The notes below the pieces were generated by a model, which searched no databases, was not told the DNA's origin, and was given only the letters and a program-made list of their open reading frames with translations. Shown piece by piece: positions 1 through 7,930 of a stretch of 64,000 nucleotides of DNA; the stretch's first letter is position 1, and each line of letters begins with the position of its first letter. Origin of the DNA: Acetobacter fallax. Its GTDB lineage: Bacteria > Pseudomonadota > Alphaproteobacteria > Acetobacterales > Acetobacteraceae. A program made the position numbers and the translations under genes. Location of the stretch: the NCBI RefSeq assembly GCF_011516735.1, contig NZ_WOSX01000017.1:1-64000 (forward strand), in the 5' to 3' direction.

Positions 1-83
1 ACGAAGGATGTCGAGACAACAATCTCGTCATCCTGCGCATGGTTGATGATTGCCCATATCCGCAGAGTTCTGCGAAAAATCAA

Positions 84-278
84 TCAAACCGCTTTCTGAT
101 TCAGGCTCTTAGGCTGTTCTCCGTCTTTCTGATGAGAAATATTGAACAGATCACGAATATCGGGATTGCTCAGGAGGCGACGATACATCTCCGTCGTTAT
201 TGTCAGGCCATGGGCTTCCAGAGCCGGAACGCAGGCTTTGATGATCGCACGGGTTTTGTCGTCCAGCGGGGCAGCCAT
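84..278 (-). pseudogene. hmp: Truncated flavohaemoglobin (NO dioxygenase), N-terminal fragment
   Basis: The 64 residues match the start of the globin domain of flavohaemoglobin, the enzyme that converts nitric oxide to nitrate with NAD(P)H and O2. Family-typical stretches are LDDKTRAIIKACVPALEAHG, MYRRLL and IRDLFN. The match stops after GEQPK; three unrelated codons and a stop follow, and no continuation is visible in any frame to the window edge. The haem-binding histidine, FAD and NAD domains are missing (full length is about 400 residues). Family assignment is solid. That the gene is dead rather than continuing beyond the window after a rearrangement is inference. The upstream region still carries regulatory-looking palindromes. 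Confidence 0.7.
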
Positions 279-297
279 CGGGGATCCTTAAAAATGT

Positions 298-324
298 AGA
301 TATTGTATATATTTTAAGTATCTT
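298..324 (-). promoter_or_regulatory. AT-rich imperfect palindrome upstream of the hmp fragment
   Basis: AGATA and TATCT arms lie in inverted orientation around an AT-rich centre, 20-46 bases upstream of the hmp start. Overall shape resembles AT-rich NsrR-type operators of NO-detoxification genes, but it does not match a full NsrR consensus. Low confidence. Confidence 0.3.
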
Positions 325-395
325 CAGTGCTGTTATGGTGTCAATCATCCAGACGAGTACGTGCGTCGCGTTTTCCGACATATCGATAAACGCCA

Positions 396-409
396 TTGAT
401 CCAGATCAT
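396..409. promoter_or_regulatory. FNR/CRP-type box
   Basis: The site reads TTGAT-CCAG-ATCAT, matching the FNR consensus TTGAT-N4-ATCAA in 9 of 10 conserved positions. It lies about 118 bases upstream of the hmp fragment and about 600 bases upstream of the methyltransferase gene. FNR-family control of hmp is well known; use here is inference. Confidence 0.4.
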
Positions 410-1015
410 AGACACGGAAATCTTCTGATCATCAGGCGTTATCCTTTCGGACAATATCACCACGCAGCATCAGTCCGGATAATGACATATCGTTACTGAT
501 ATTCCGGTTCTCTCAGTCATATCAGTTCACGAAAGAACGTATTTTAAAAAGTATATTATGATGCGGTTTTTTCGGAAAACTCCCGGATAAACCGAGCTGT
601 CATTCGTGGCCATCGAAAGATATTGACATCAGCAATCAACGGCCTGTCGCGCGTCTTCAGAAGCGATAGGAACTTCCGCAGGGATCAGATCGAATATAAA
701 AGAACGGGAAACATTGAAAACATTCATTCGACAGTTTCCGAAGTTACAGGCAGCCACAGAAGGGAAGTATTCCTCTGTAAGATAAATAATCACGAGAAAA
801 ATGGATGCTTCCACAACTATCCACCGGCATGCTGCCCAGAAGTCTGCCGGAGACCAGGAGACAACCCGCAACACGGAGTGATACCGGTTCCGGCCCCGTT
901 CCTGTACAATCATCCCGCCGTGTCCGCCGACCTGACGTGCCCGGGCTTTTTCACTCACACGGAAACCTCTATCACAAGGGACGCGTTATCTTGCGTCGCC
1001 GTAAAGGATGCCTCC

Positions 1016-1810
1016 GTGTCACATAAAAACGTCGCCCTGCTCCTCTCTCTTTCAGCCCTGCTCGCCGGTGGCATGTTCACGGGCGGCGTTGCCGTCGCGC
1101 AGCCAGCATTCAGAGGAAGCCAGGTCAGGACTCTGCCCATCGCCGCAGCGCTCGCGAACAAAGATCGTCCTGAAGCGGACCGGGCAGCCGACGCAACCCG
1201 TAAGCCCGCAGAACTGCTCGCCTTCGCCGGGATGGCGCGCGGCATGAGAGTCGCCGACCTGATGCCGGGACAGGGTTATTTCACCCGGATCTTCAGCAAT
1301 ATTGTCGGAAAAACCGGCCATGTTTACACTGTGGTCTCCGCCGAACGCGTCGCGCAGAAACCTGACGCGGCAAACGCGGTGAAAGCAATCGCTGCCGATC
1401 CCTCATTCGCCAATGTCAGTGAAGTGACCACCCCGATCACCGCCCTGACCCTGCCCGGTCTCGTCGATATGGCCTGGACATCCCAGAATTATCACGATGT
1501 CTACGGCCAGAGCCCCGAATCTGCACTGGCATTCGATAAGGCCGTGTTCAGAATACTCCGTCCGGGAGGTGTGTACATCGTCATCGACCATGTCGCCACA
1601 GCCGGAAGCGGAAGTGAGGCGCCGAAAACACTCCATCGGATCGACCCCGCTCTGATCCGTGATCAGGTCACAAAAGCCGGTTTTGTTTTCGAGAGTGAAA
1701 GTGCAGCCCTGAAAAACCCGTCCGATCCGCATACGGCAACAGTGTTCGATCCGTCTGTCCGTGGCCGCACCGATCAGGTCGTATTCAAGTTCCGCAAACC
1801 TGGCCGCTGA
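1016..1810 (+). CDS. Exported class I SAM-dependent methyltransferase (COG4798-like)
   Basis: Predicted 264-residue methyltransferase with a signal peptide (hydrophobic stretch of about 25 residues ending near VAVAQ), so it probably acts in the periplasm. The SAM-binding motif I is a variant, VADLMPGQGYFTR, typical of the COG4798 group of predicted methyltransferases; TSQNYHDVYG and LRPGGVYIVIDH further along fit a Rossmann methyltransferase core. The GTG start at 1016 is chosen because AAAGGA lies 7 bases upstream and the signal peptide follows directly; the frame is open much further upstream without similarity. It stands alone, ahead of the sulfur-transfer genes. The substrate is unknown. 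Confidence 0.75.
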   Translation: MSHKNVALLLSLSALLAGGMFTGGVAVAQPAFRGSQVRTLPIAAALANKDRPEADRAADATRKPAELLAFAGMARGMRVADLMPGQGYFTRIFSNIVGKTGHVYTVVSAERVAQKPDAANAVKAIAADPSFANVSEVTTPITALTLPGLVDMAWTSQNYHDVYGQSPESALAFDKAVFRILRPGGVYIVIDHVATAGSGSEAPKTLHRIDPALIRDQVTKAGFVFESESAALKNPSDPHTATVFDPSVRGRTDQVVFKFRKPGR

Positions 1811-1912
1811 AAACGATTTTGTGGTTATCCTGTCCGGCCTCTGCCATCCCTTGCGACTTCCCTCCTGACAGACCACTTTGCGAGACAAAGCCAGTATCGT
1901 CAGGGGGAAGAG

Positions 1913-3112
1913 GTGAAGGTGGAGGAACTCTATCTCGATAACGCAGCGACCACGCCATGTGACCCGCGCGTTATCGAAGTCATGATGCCCCTTTTCGCGG
2001 AAGACTTCGCCAATCCGCACAGCACTACTCATGCCCCGGGCGAGCGGGCCGCAAAGGCCGTCGAAACCGCCCGCGCCGGGATCGCCGCCCTCATTGGGGC
2101 CGATCCCCGCGAAATCATCTTCACGTCCGGCGCCACCGAGGCCAACAACCTCGCCATCAAGGGCGCCGCCCGATACCGCGCCCGCCACGGCGACGGCCGG
2201 AAACGCATCGTCACCGTCGCAACCGAGCATAAATGCGTGCTCGAAAGCGTCCGCGATCTCGCCTCCGAAGGGTTCGACCCCGTCATCCTGCCGGTTGACA
2301 GGAATGGCCGCCTCAATCCCGATCACCTCCGTGAAGCCGTCTCCGTCCCGACCGCCCTCGTCAGCATCATGGCCGCCAATAACGAAACCGGCGTGCTCCA
2401 TGACCTCCCGGTCCTCAGTCGCATCGCCAGAGACGGCGGCGCGCTCCTCCATTCCGACCTCGCTCAGGCTGCCGGAAAAACAGCCCTCGACGTCCGCGCC
2501 CTGGATCTCGATCTCGCGTCCGTTTCCGCTCACAAGATGTACGGTCCGAAAGGCGTCGGCGCCCTCTTCGTCCGCCGCCGTCCCCGCATCCGTCTCGAAC
2601 CTCTGTTCTCCGGCGGCGGCCAGGAACGCGGCCTTCGCTCCGGCACGCTGCCCGCCGCCCTCATCGCCGGCTTCGGCTGCGCAGCGCGGATTGCCACCCG
2701 CCAGGGTGAAGCCGATGCCCGCCATCTGGCCCATCTCGCAGAAGCACTCTGCAACAGTCTGCATGCCCGCCAGGTCGCTTTTTCCATCAACGCGAAAGAC
2801 GCTCCCCGCCTGCCCGGAATCCTCAGCCTGCGCCTGCCCGGCGTGCCCCCCCTGGCTCTTATGGAGCAGGTTCCGGAACTGGCCCTCTCGGTCGGTTCGG
2901 CCTGCTCATCAGCCGATCTGGCACCATCCTACGTGCTCACCGCCATGGGCCTTTCGCCCGAAGAAGCCGCAGAAAGCTTGCGTCTCTCGCCCGGACGTTT
3001 TACGACGCCCGCCAGTATCACGCGCGCGGCCGACCTTATCGCCTGTGCCGCGCAGCAGGTGAGGGGAGCAGGACCCGCCTGGAACAGATCCCGGTCAGAT
3101 GCGCGCATCTGA
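1913..3112 (+). CDS. Cysteine desulfurase (IscS/NifS family)
   Basis: PLP enzyme of 399 residues that removes sulfur from cysteine as an enzyme-bound persulfide. Visible landmarks are LDNAATTP at the N-terminus, the cofactor-stacking His106 in ATEHK, Asp182 and Gln185 in SDLAQ, the Schiff-base Lys208 in SAHKMYGPKG, and the active-site Cys331 in SVGSACSS. The GTG start overlaps a GGGGAAGAGG ribosome-binding region. A [2Fe-2S] ferredoxin and mnmA follow on the same strand, which suggests sulfur delivery to tRNA thiolation as well as cluster assembly. No iscU, iscA or hscBA lies beside it. The exact subgroup (IscS or NifS) cannot be settled from the sequence alone. Confidence 0.92.
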   Translation: MKVEELYLDNAATTPCDPRVIEVMMPLFAEDFANPHSTTHAPGERAAKAVETARAGIAALIGADPREIIFTSGATEANNLAIKGAARYRARHGDGRKRIVTVATEHKCVLESVRDLASEGFDPVILPVDRNGRLNPDHLREAVSVPTALVSIMAANNETGVLHDLPVLSRIARDGGALLHSDLAQAAGKTALDVRALDLDLASVSAHKMYGPKGVGALFVRRRPRIRLEPLFSGGGQERGLRSGTLPAALIAGFGCAARIATRQGEADARHLAHLAEALCNSLHARQVAFSINAKDAPRLPGILSLRLPGVPPLALMEQVPELALSVGSACSSADLAPSYVLTAMGLSPEEAAESLRLSPGRFTTPASITRAADLIACAAQQVRGAGPAWNRSRSDARI

Positions 3113-3223
3113 CAGACTATCTGGCCGGGCGACGATGCTCACAAGACAACAATACCCGGAGCATGAACCCGGAAGGGCCGCCATCGCGCCATGCCTCCGC
3201 GACAGCCGTAACGAGAGACCTGA

Positions 3224-3538
3224 ATGCCGCACATGATTTTCGTCGAGCCCGATGGCACAGAACACAAGGTCGATGCCCCTGTCGGCCTCTCCGTGCTCGA
3301 AATCGCCCATAAGCATGGCGTCGATCTCGAAGGCGCCTGTGAAGGCTCGCTCGCCTGCGCCACCTGCCACGTAATCGTCGATCCGTCCTGGGCTCCGAAA
3401 CTCGCCGAACCGACTGAAGACGAGGAAGACATGCTCGACCTCGCGTTCGGCCTCGAAAAAACCTCCCGCCTGGGCTGCCAGATTGTTATGACAGATGCCC
3501 TGGACGGCCTGACCGTTCGCCTCCCGCGCAAGAGCTGA
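3224..3538 (+). CDS. fdx: Adrenodoxin-type [2Fe-2S] ferredoxin
   Basis: A 104-residue ferredoxin of the ISC/adrenodoxin type, an electron donor for Fe-S cluster assembly. The four cluster ligands are Cys39, Cys45, Cys48 ([12 protein letters not shown]) and Cys85 (SRLGCQI). The acidic helix [16 protein letters not shown] just before the last ligand region is the usual partner-binding surface. Length is normal. The gene lies 111 bases after the cysteine desulfurase and upstream of mnmA, which fits a role in sulfur and Fe-S metabolism. The start [11 protein letters not shown] is the usual beginning for the family. Confidence 0.93.
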   Translation: MPHMIFVEPDGTEHKVDAPVGLSVLEIAHKHGVDLEGACEGSLACATCHVIVDPSWAPKLAEPTEDEEDMLDLAFGLEKTSRLGCQIVMTDALDGLTVRLPRKS

Positions 3539-3585
3539 TCTCAAACCCATGCTGACACAGACCGCTATCGGAAGGGCTCTGCCCC

Positions 3586-3710
3586 TGACCCGCCAGAGGC
3601 CGCAGACCTCCGGGCAGCGTTCTGTTGTCACGCAGGCAAAGACCTCAGGGCTCCGCCCTGAAACCCGGCAAAGGTCCGTGACCTTTGCCAACCATTTTAT
3701 AACAGACAGC
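3586..3710 (-). repeat. Mosaic palindromic repeat, partial copy
   Basis: Partial copy of the dispersed intergenic repeat seen throughout the window. It carries the hairpins CAGGGCTCCGCCCTG and GCAAAGGTCCGTGACCTTTGC followed by the ACCATTTTAT connector, and ends just before mnmA, so it is likely transcribed as the mnmA 5' leader. Other repeat features refer to this same family. Confidence 0.7.
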
Positions 3711-3727
3711 GCGCCGGGAGCAGCACG

Positions 3728-4864
3728 ATGACCCGCATCCTCGTCGCCATGTCCGGAGGCGTCGACAGTTCCGTCGTCGCCGCCCGCCTCGTCGCGGAAG
3801 GCCACGATGTCGTCGGCGCCACCCTCCAGCTCTACGATACCAGAGGCGAAGCGAAAAAAGGCGCGTGCTGCGCCGGCCGGGACATCCAGGACGCGCGCGA
3901 AGTCGCCGAACGCCTCGGCATTCCGCATTATGTCATCGATGCCGAACAGCGCTTCCGTGACAGCGTCATCGAAAAATTCGCGGACTCCTACGCCGGCGGC
4001 GAAACCCCCGTCCCCTGCGTCGCCTGCAATCAGGGCGTCAAGTTCACCGACCTGCTCGGCCTCGCCCGCGATATCGGCGCCGACGCCATGGCCACCGGCC
4101 ACTATGTCCGCCGCGTGGCAGGCCCGGACGGCGCCGAACTGCACCGTCCCCTCGATACCGACCGCGACCAGAGCTGGTTTCTCTTCGCGACCACGAAAGA
4201 GCAGCTCGACTTCCTGCGCTTCCCGCTCGGCGATATGCCCGACAAACAGGCTGTCCGCACCGAAGCCGAACGCTTCGGCCTCGCCGTCGCCGACAAGCCC
4301 GACAGCCAGGATCTGTGTTTCATCCCCAAAGGCTCCTACGCCGAACTCGTGGAAACCCTCCGTCCCGATATACGTGGCGAAGGCGAGATCGTGGACCGCT
4401 CCGGCAAGGTCGTCGGCCATCATGACGGCGTCACCCGCTTCACCGTCGGGCAGAGCAAACGCCTCGGTGACGCCGCCCGCCAGGATGGCGAACGCCAGAT
4501 GGTCGTCGGCATCGAACCCGCCCGGAAGCGCATCATCATCGGTCCCCGTGAAACCGCTGCCGTGCTGTGCTGCCGTCTGCGCGACGTGAACTGGCTCATT
4601 CCGCCCCCGGATGAAGCGGCCGGAGAAACCGTTCGCTGCATGGTCCAGCTCCGCGCCCGTGAGAGGCCCCGTGCCGCCACCATCCGCCGCAGTGGCACCG
4701 GCGCGGAAGTGGTTTTTGACGAGCCCGCCATGCCCGCGCCCGGTCAGGCCTGCGTGCTCTATGACGGCAGCCGCGTCCTTGGTGGCGGCCTGATCTGCCG
4801 CGCCCCGGTCGCGACGCCCGACCCTGACAGCGAACGCTCGACGGCCAGCAACAAAGCAGGTTAG
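3728..4864 (+). CDS. mnmA: tRNA-specific 2-thiouridylase MnmA
   Basis: Installs the 2-thio group on wobble uridine 34 of Lys, Glu and Gln tRNAs, using ATP and sulfur relayed from a cysteine desulfurase. The PP-loop SGGVDSS is at residues 9-15. The catalytic cysteines are Cys100 (PCVACN, the position that holds the persulfide) and Cys197 (QDLCFIP). GHYVRR and the DQSWFLF segment are also family-typical. At 378 residues the length is normal. It sits after a cysteine desulfurase and ferredoxin, its likely functional partners. The upstream gap is filled by a palindromic repeat. Confidence 0.96.
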   Translation: MTRILVAMSGGVDSSVVAARLVAEGHDVVGATLQLYDTRGEAKKGACCAGRDIQDAREVAERLGIPHYVIDAEQRFRDSVIEKFADSYAGGETPVPCVACNQGVKFTDLLGLARDIGADAMATGHYVRRVAGPDGAELHRPLDTDRDQSWFLFATTKEQLDFLRFPLGDMPDKQAVRTEAERFGLAVADKPDSQDLCFIPKGSYAELVETLRPDIRGEGEIVDRSGKVVGHHDGVTRFTVGQSKRLGDAARQDGERQMVVGIEPARKRIIIGPRETAAVLCCRLRDVNWLIPPPDEAAGETVRCMVQLRARERPRAATIRRSGTGAEVVFDEPAMPAPGQACVLYDGSRVLGGGLICRAPVATPDPDSERSTASNKAG

Positions 4865-4998
4865 AGTTTCACGAATCGGGAGAAATCCGGGCTCCGCACG
4901 GGCCCGGCAGGTCTCTCAGGATTTGTTTCTGAAGCCTGCAACAGACTGTGCGGACAAACGTTGTTACTTCGTTCACGGGACCGGACAATAAGAAAAAT

Positions 4999-5781
4999 AT
5001 GAACGACACAGCATCACACGCCCCCGCACCCCACGATCTGCCCGTCAGACTCCTCATCGTCGAAGATGACCCGGGCATGCGCACGCTCCTGAGCCGCACG
5101 TTGCAGGCGGACGGATATCGCATCCGCGCCGTGCCGGATGCCCGCTCAATGTGGGACGCCCTCGAAACCGAAGCCGCCGACCTCATTATCCTCGATGTGA
5201 TGATGCCCGGCATGAACGGCCTCGATCTGTGTCGCGCCCTGCGCCAGGGTGGCATCAAAGGCAATGTCGAAGACGAAGCCTTCACGCGCATCCCCATCAT
5301 CATGGTCTCAGCCCGTGGTGAAGAACTCGATCGCGTCCTGGGCCTGGAACTCGGCGCCGACGACTATGTCGCCAAACCTTTCGGCCAGAAGGAACTCCTC
5401 GCCCGCGTTCGCGCCGTTCTGCGTCGCGGTCAGCAAAACGGCATGCCCGCACCCGACCGCCAGCGCCGTGAAGTCATCAATTTCGCCGGCTGGTCGCTCG
5501 ATCTCCGACGCCGGGAACTCTTTGATCCCACCGGTGCCGCCGTCGAAATTTCCGGCGCCGAACACGATCTCCTCGTCAGTTTTCTCGATAACCCCCAGCG
5601 CGTCATCGGCCGCGATCGGCTCCTCGAACTGTCGCGAACCCGCCTGGGCGATGTCTCAGATCGCTCCATTGATGTTCTGGTCAGTCGCCTGCGCCGGAAA
5701 CTGGGGTCCGACGCCGATAACCTGATCAGAACCGTCCGCGGCCAGGGCTATATCTTCACGGCCCCCATCGAACGGGTCTGA
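4999..5781 (+). CDS. OmpR-family response regulator
   Basis: DNA-binding response regulator of 260 residues. The receiver domain (about 15-140) has the acidic pocket EDD at 22-24, phosphoacceptor Asp66 in LIILDVMMPG, Ser104 and Lys126 (VAKPFG). A winged-helix output domain follows, ending in RTVRGQGYIF. ATG at 4999 is preferred over the upstream in-frame start because the conserved receiver begins shortly after. The partner histidine kinase lies downstream but is separated by a miniature inverted-repeat element that starts at the base after the stop codon. Closest in type to OmpR/RegX regulators; the signal and targets are unknown. Confidence 0.9.
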   Translation: MNDTASHAPAPHDLPVRLLIVEDDPGMRTLLSRTLQADGYRIRAVPDARSMWDALETEAADLIILDVMMPGMNGLDLCRALRQGGIKGNVEDEAFTRIPIIMVSARGEELDRVLGLELGADDYVAKPFGQKELLARVRAVLRRGQQNGMPAPDRQRREVINFAGWSLDLRRRELFDPTGAAVEISGAEHDLLVSFLDNPQRVIGRDRLLELSRTRLGDVSDRSIDVLVSRLRRKLGSDADNLIRTVRGQGYIFTAPIERV

Positions 5782-5935
5782 GAGGCTGTTTCAAAAGCCC
5801 CTCTGCCGGCGATCCGACGCGCGTTTTCTTCGCTCCGATGCTCACGGCCGCTCCGCGTCCATGCTCAAAAACACATGCTGGTCACGCCCCTCAGGGGGCG
5901 TTCCCGTTCGCCAGTGAGGCTTTTGAAACAGCCTC
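5782..5935. mobile_element. Miniature inverted-repeat element, copy 1 (TSD TGA)
   Basis: A 154-bp element with perfect 18-bp terminal inverted repeats (GAGGCTGTTTCAAAAGCC and its complement). It is flanked by TGA on both sides (5779-5781 and 5936-5938). The left TGA is the stop codon of the response regulator. No transposase is encoded. A TNA 3-bp duplication and ends starting GAG fit mobilisation by an IS5-family element of the IS1031 group, known from acetic acid bacteria; that source is inferred. It shares sequence with copies at 36896 and 54318. Confidence 0.85.
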
Positions 5936-5939
5936 TGAG

Positions 5940-6075
5940 CCTCTCCTGCCCCGGAGAGCCCTGCTCTCCGAAGCCCGGCAACGGACATACACATGTCCTG
6001 AATAAACCAGGGGTATGGAGAGGCCTGTGGTCCCTGCCGGGACCAGGCAGAACCAGGCCTGTCCCCGGTCCTCAC
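5940..6075 (-). repeat. Degenerate copy of the mosaic repeat
   Basis: Eroded version of the dispersed repeat, recognisable by the GAGAGCCCTGCTCTC hairpin, the AAACCAGGGGT connector and GGCCTGTGGTCCCTGCCGGGACCAGGC. It fills the gap between the miniature element and the histidine kinase. Confidence 0.55.
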
Positions 6076-6094
6076 AAACCCGAGGTCATACCGT

Positions 6095-7444
6095 TTGATA
6101 TCCAGAGCTGAATTCAGGACGCACGAACGCAGCATCCGTCTCTGGCCGCGTGGCCTCGTCGGTCGCGTCATGCTCGTCCTCCTCGCTTCCATCGGCCTCG
6201 TCTTCGTCGTCAGCTGGACACTCTATGAACACGCTGAAGCCTATATCGAGGACGGTGATCGCCTCAATCTGATCGGCGAACGTCTCGCAACAGACGTCCG
6301 CGTGCTCGACGGGGCCGCGCCCGCCACCCGCCCCATGCTCACGACCATGCTCTCCACCAACGATCTGCACATGATCTGGCTCCCCGCCGGCGCCCCGCCC
6401 GACAGCGAACCGGAACCACCACGCATGGCGCAGCTCCATACCCAGCTCGTCACCGCCAACCCGATCCTCGCCCGCGCGCAGCTCCGGCTGCACTCCGGCC
6501 GCCCCGGCAAATGGACCGACGTTACCGGAACCATCCTGCTGGCCGATCACAGCCAGATCCGCTTCACCGCCCCGGACATCCTCCGCAGTCATGTCGTCAC
6601 CCGTGGTCTCGCCACCGCCACCATCGTCACTCTCTCCGTGCTGCTCGCCGCCGGCATGCTCGTCCACGCGCTCAGCATGCCCCTGAGGGCCCTGGCCACC
6701 GTCGCCGACACCGTAGGTTCAGGCGACTGGGAGCCTCTCAAAGAAAAAGGTCCCCGCGAAGTCCGTCGCCTCGCCCATGCGATCAACGAGATGCAGAAAC
6801 GGATCACGCACCTCATCGAAGACCGCACCGAAGCCCTGGCCGCCGTCTCCCACGACCTCCGCACCCCGCTTGCCCGTCTCCGCCTCCGCGCCGGCTTCCT
6901 CACCGATGCCGAGGCCCAGGACGCCATCGAAGCCGATATCGATGAAATGGAAGCCATGGTCGGCGGCGTGCTCGCTTACCTGTCCGGCGAAAAGAAACGC
7001 GAACGCTCACGCTCCATCGATCTCGCCGCGATCCTGACCACGATCGCCGATGATGTCCTCGATCGCGGCGGCGCTGTCACATACGACGGTCCCGGTCGGC
7101 TGCCCGCGCACCTCCCGCCCCTCGCCATGAAAAGGGTCTTCACAAATCTCGTGGAAAATGCGCTGCATTACGCCGGATCAGCCGCCATCCACCTGACAGA
7201 ACAAAACGGTCAGATCATCGTCGACGTCGAAGACGACGGCCCGGGCATCCCCGAGATCGAACTCGATCGCGTCACCACAGCTTTCTATCGCGTCGAAACC
7301 TCACGCTCCCGCAAAACCGGTGGCCTCGGCCTGGGCCTCGCCATCGTCAAGCGCGAAGTCGAACGCGTCGATGGCACCTTCACCCTTGAAAACCGCCCCT
7401 CCGGCGGCCTCCGTGCCCGCATCATCGTGCCAGCCTCGTCGTAA
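6095..7444 (+). CDS. EnvZ-type sensor histidine kinase
   Basis: Membrane sensor kinase of 449 residues. A first transmembrane helix (about 24-42) is followed by a periplasmic loop and a second helix around residues 170-190, then HAMP. The phosphoacceptor H-box is AAVSHDLRTPLARLRLR. The catalytic domain shows NLVENALHYA (N box), DDGPGIP (G1) and GLGLGLAIVKRE (G2). It is the likely partner of the upstream OmpR-type regulator, from which it is separated by 313 bases of repeat DNA. No ATG precedes the first helix in frame, so the TTG at 6095 is the best start; this is uncertain. Confidence 0.88.
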   Translation: MISRAEFRTHERSIRLWPRGLVGRVMLVLLASIGLVFVVSWTLYEHAEAYIEDGDRLNLIGERLATDVRVLDGAAPATRPMLTTMLSTNDLHMIWLPAGAPPDSEPEPPRMAQLHTQLVTANPILARAQLRLHSGRPGKWTDVTGTILLADHSQIRFTAPDILRSHVVTRGLATATIVTLSVLLAAGMLVHALSMPLRALATVADTVGSGDWEPLKEKGPREVRRLAHAINEMQKRITHLIEDRTEALAAVSHDLRTPLARLRLRAGFLTDAEAQDAIEADIDEMEAMVGGVLAYLSGEKKRERSRSIDLAAILTTIADDVLDRGGAVTYDGPGRLPAHLPPLAMKRVFTNLVENALHYAGSAAIHLTEQNGQIIVDVEDDGPGIPEIELDRVTTAFYRVETSRSRKTGGLGLGLAIVKREVERVDGTFTLENRPSGGLRARIIVPASS

Positions 7445-7470
7445 CTCACAGTTTTTGAGGTTCCGTTCGA

Positions 7471-7491
7471 CTCTGCGAGAGACTCGCAGAG
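7471..7491 (+). terminator. Hairpin after the histidine kinase gene
   Basis: Perfect 9-bp stem CTCTGCGAG-AGA-CTCGCAGAG, 26 bases after the kinase stop. The following CTTTGCTC is only weakly T-rich, so intrinsic termination is possible but not certain. Confidence 0.5.
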
Positions 7492-7546
7492 CTTTGCTCA
7501 GGAACCCACCGGAAACATTTTATTCCACAGGACAGGGGGGGAAGTC

Positions 7547-7573
7547 GTCGTGCGCAGTACGCCTTCGCGTGAC
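7547..7573 (-). repeat. 27-bp repeat insert (isolated copy)
   Basis: On the minus strand this closely matches the GTCACGCGAAGGCGTG... module that elsewhere replaces the loop of one mosaic-repeat hairpin (compare 53152-53178). Here it is joined to remnants of the hairpin CCGGGCTCAGAGCCCGG. Confidence 0.6.
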
Positions 7574-7644
7574 GCTCCCTCCAGATCCGGGCTCAGAGCC
7601 CGGGCTTTCTTCATGAAGGTCAATTTTTATGCGGGTTGGTATAA

Positions 7645-7799
7645 TACCGGAGGTTGTGAAGACTGACCTGTTGATGAGAGCATCCGGGCTCAGCCCGGAC
7701 CCCGCAGGCCCCTGCACCCCGGTCTGCTGATCATAAAACGGTTTGCAAAGGCGAGCCTTTGCCGGGTTCCAGGGCAGAGCCCTGCCAGATCCTCCGGTA
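7645..7799 (+). repeat. Full-length mosaic repeat with terminal inverted repeats
   Basis: A complete 155-bp copy. Ends are TACCGGAGG and CCTCCGGTA. Internal modules in order: GAAGACTGACCTGTTGATGA; hairpin GGGCTCAGCCC; the CCCGCAGGCCCCTGCACCCC segment; connector CTGATCATAAAACGG; hairpin GCAAAGGCGAGCCTTTGC; hairpin CAGGGCAGAGCCCTG. It lies upstream of the FkbM gene, in opposite orientation to the copy at 8910-9083. Confidence 0.8.
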
Positions 7800-7930
7800 T
7801 AAGGCATGATCGCTTCTTTTTTAACGGTGTCCGGACTTATCATTAAAAATTGCACACTTATATTTTTAATGAGCTGAACACTCGTTTCAATTAATATTGT
7901 TCACGCGGAACCATGCATGAAGAGTAAGAA

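Larger units (their letters stand above)
279..1015. other. Long AT-rich gap between hmp fragment and methyltransferase
   Basis: About 740 bases without a convincing gene. It holds the palindrome at 298-324, the FNR-type box at 396-409 and a short palindrome (CTGATCATCAG) at about 432. The frame of the downstream methyltransferase stays open back to 623, but that stretch has no family similarity and poor coding character, so it is not counted as coding. Confidence 0.5.

Noticed and set aside
541-570. dif-like string around AAGTATATTATGATGC
   Set aside because: Only the centre resembles the Xer site; both arms fail to match.
1403-2764. Long minus-strand frame (453 codons) opposite the methyltransferase and cysteine desulfurase genes
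   Set aside because: It is an antisense shadow: the + strand genes have intact family motifs and the reverse frame shows none.
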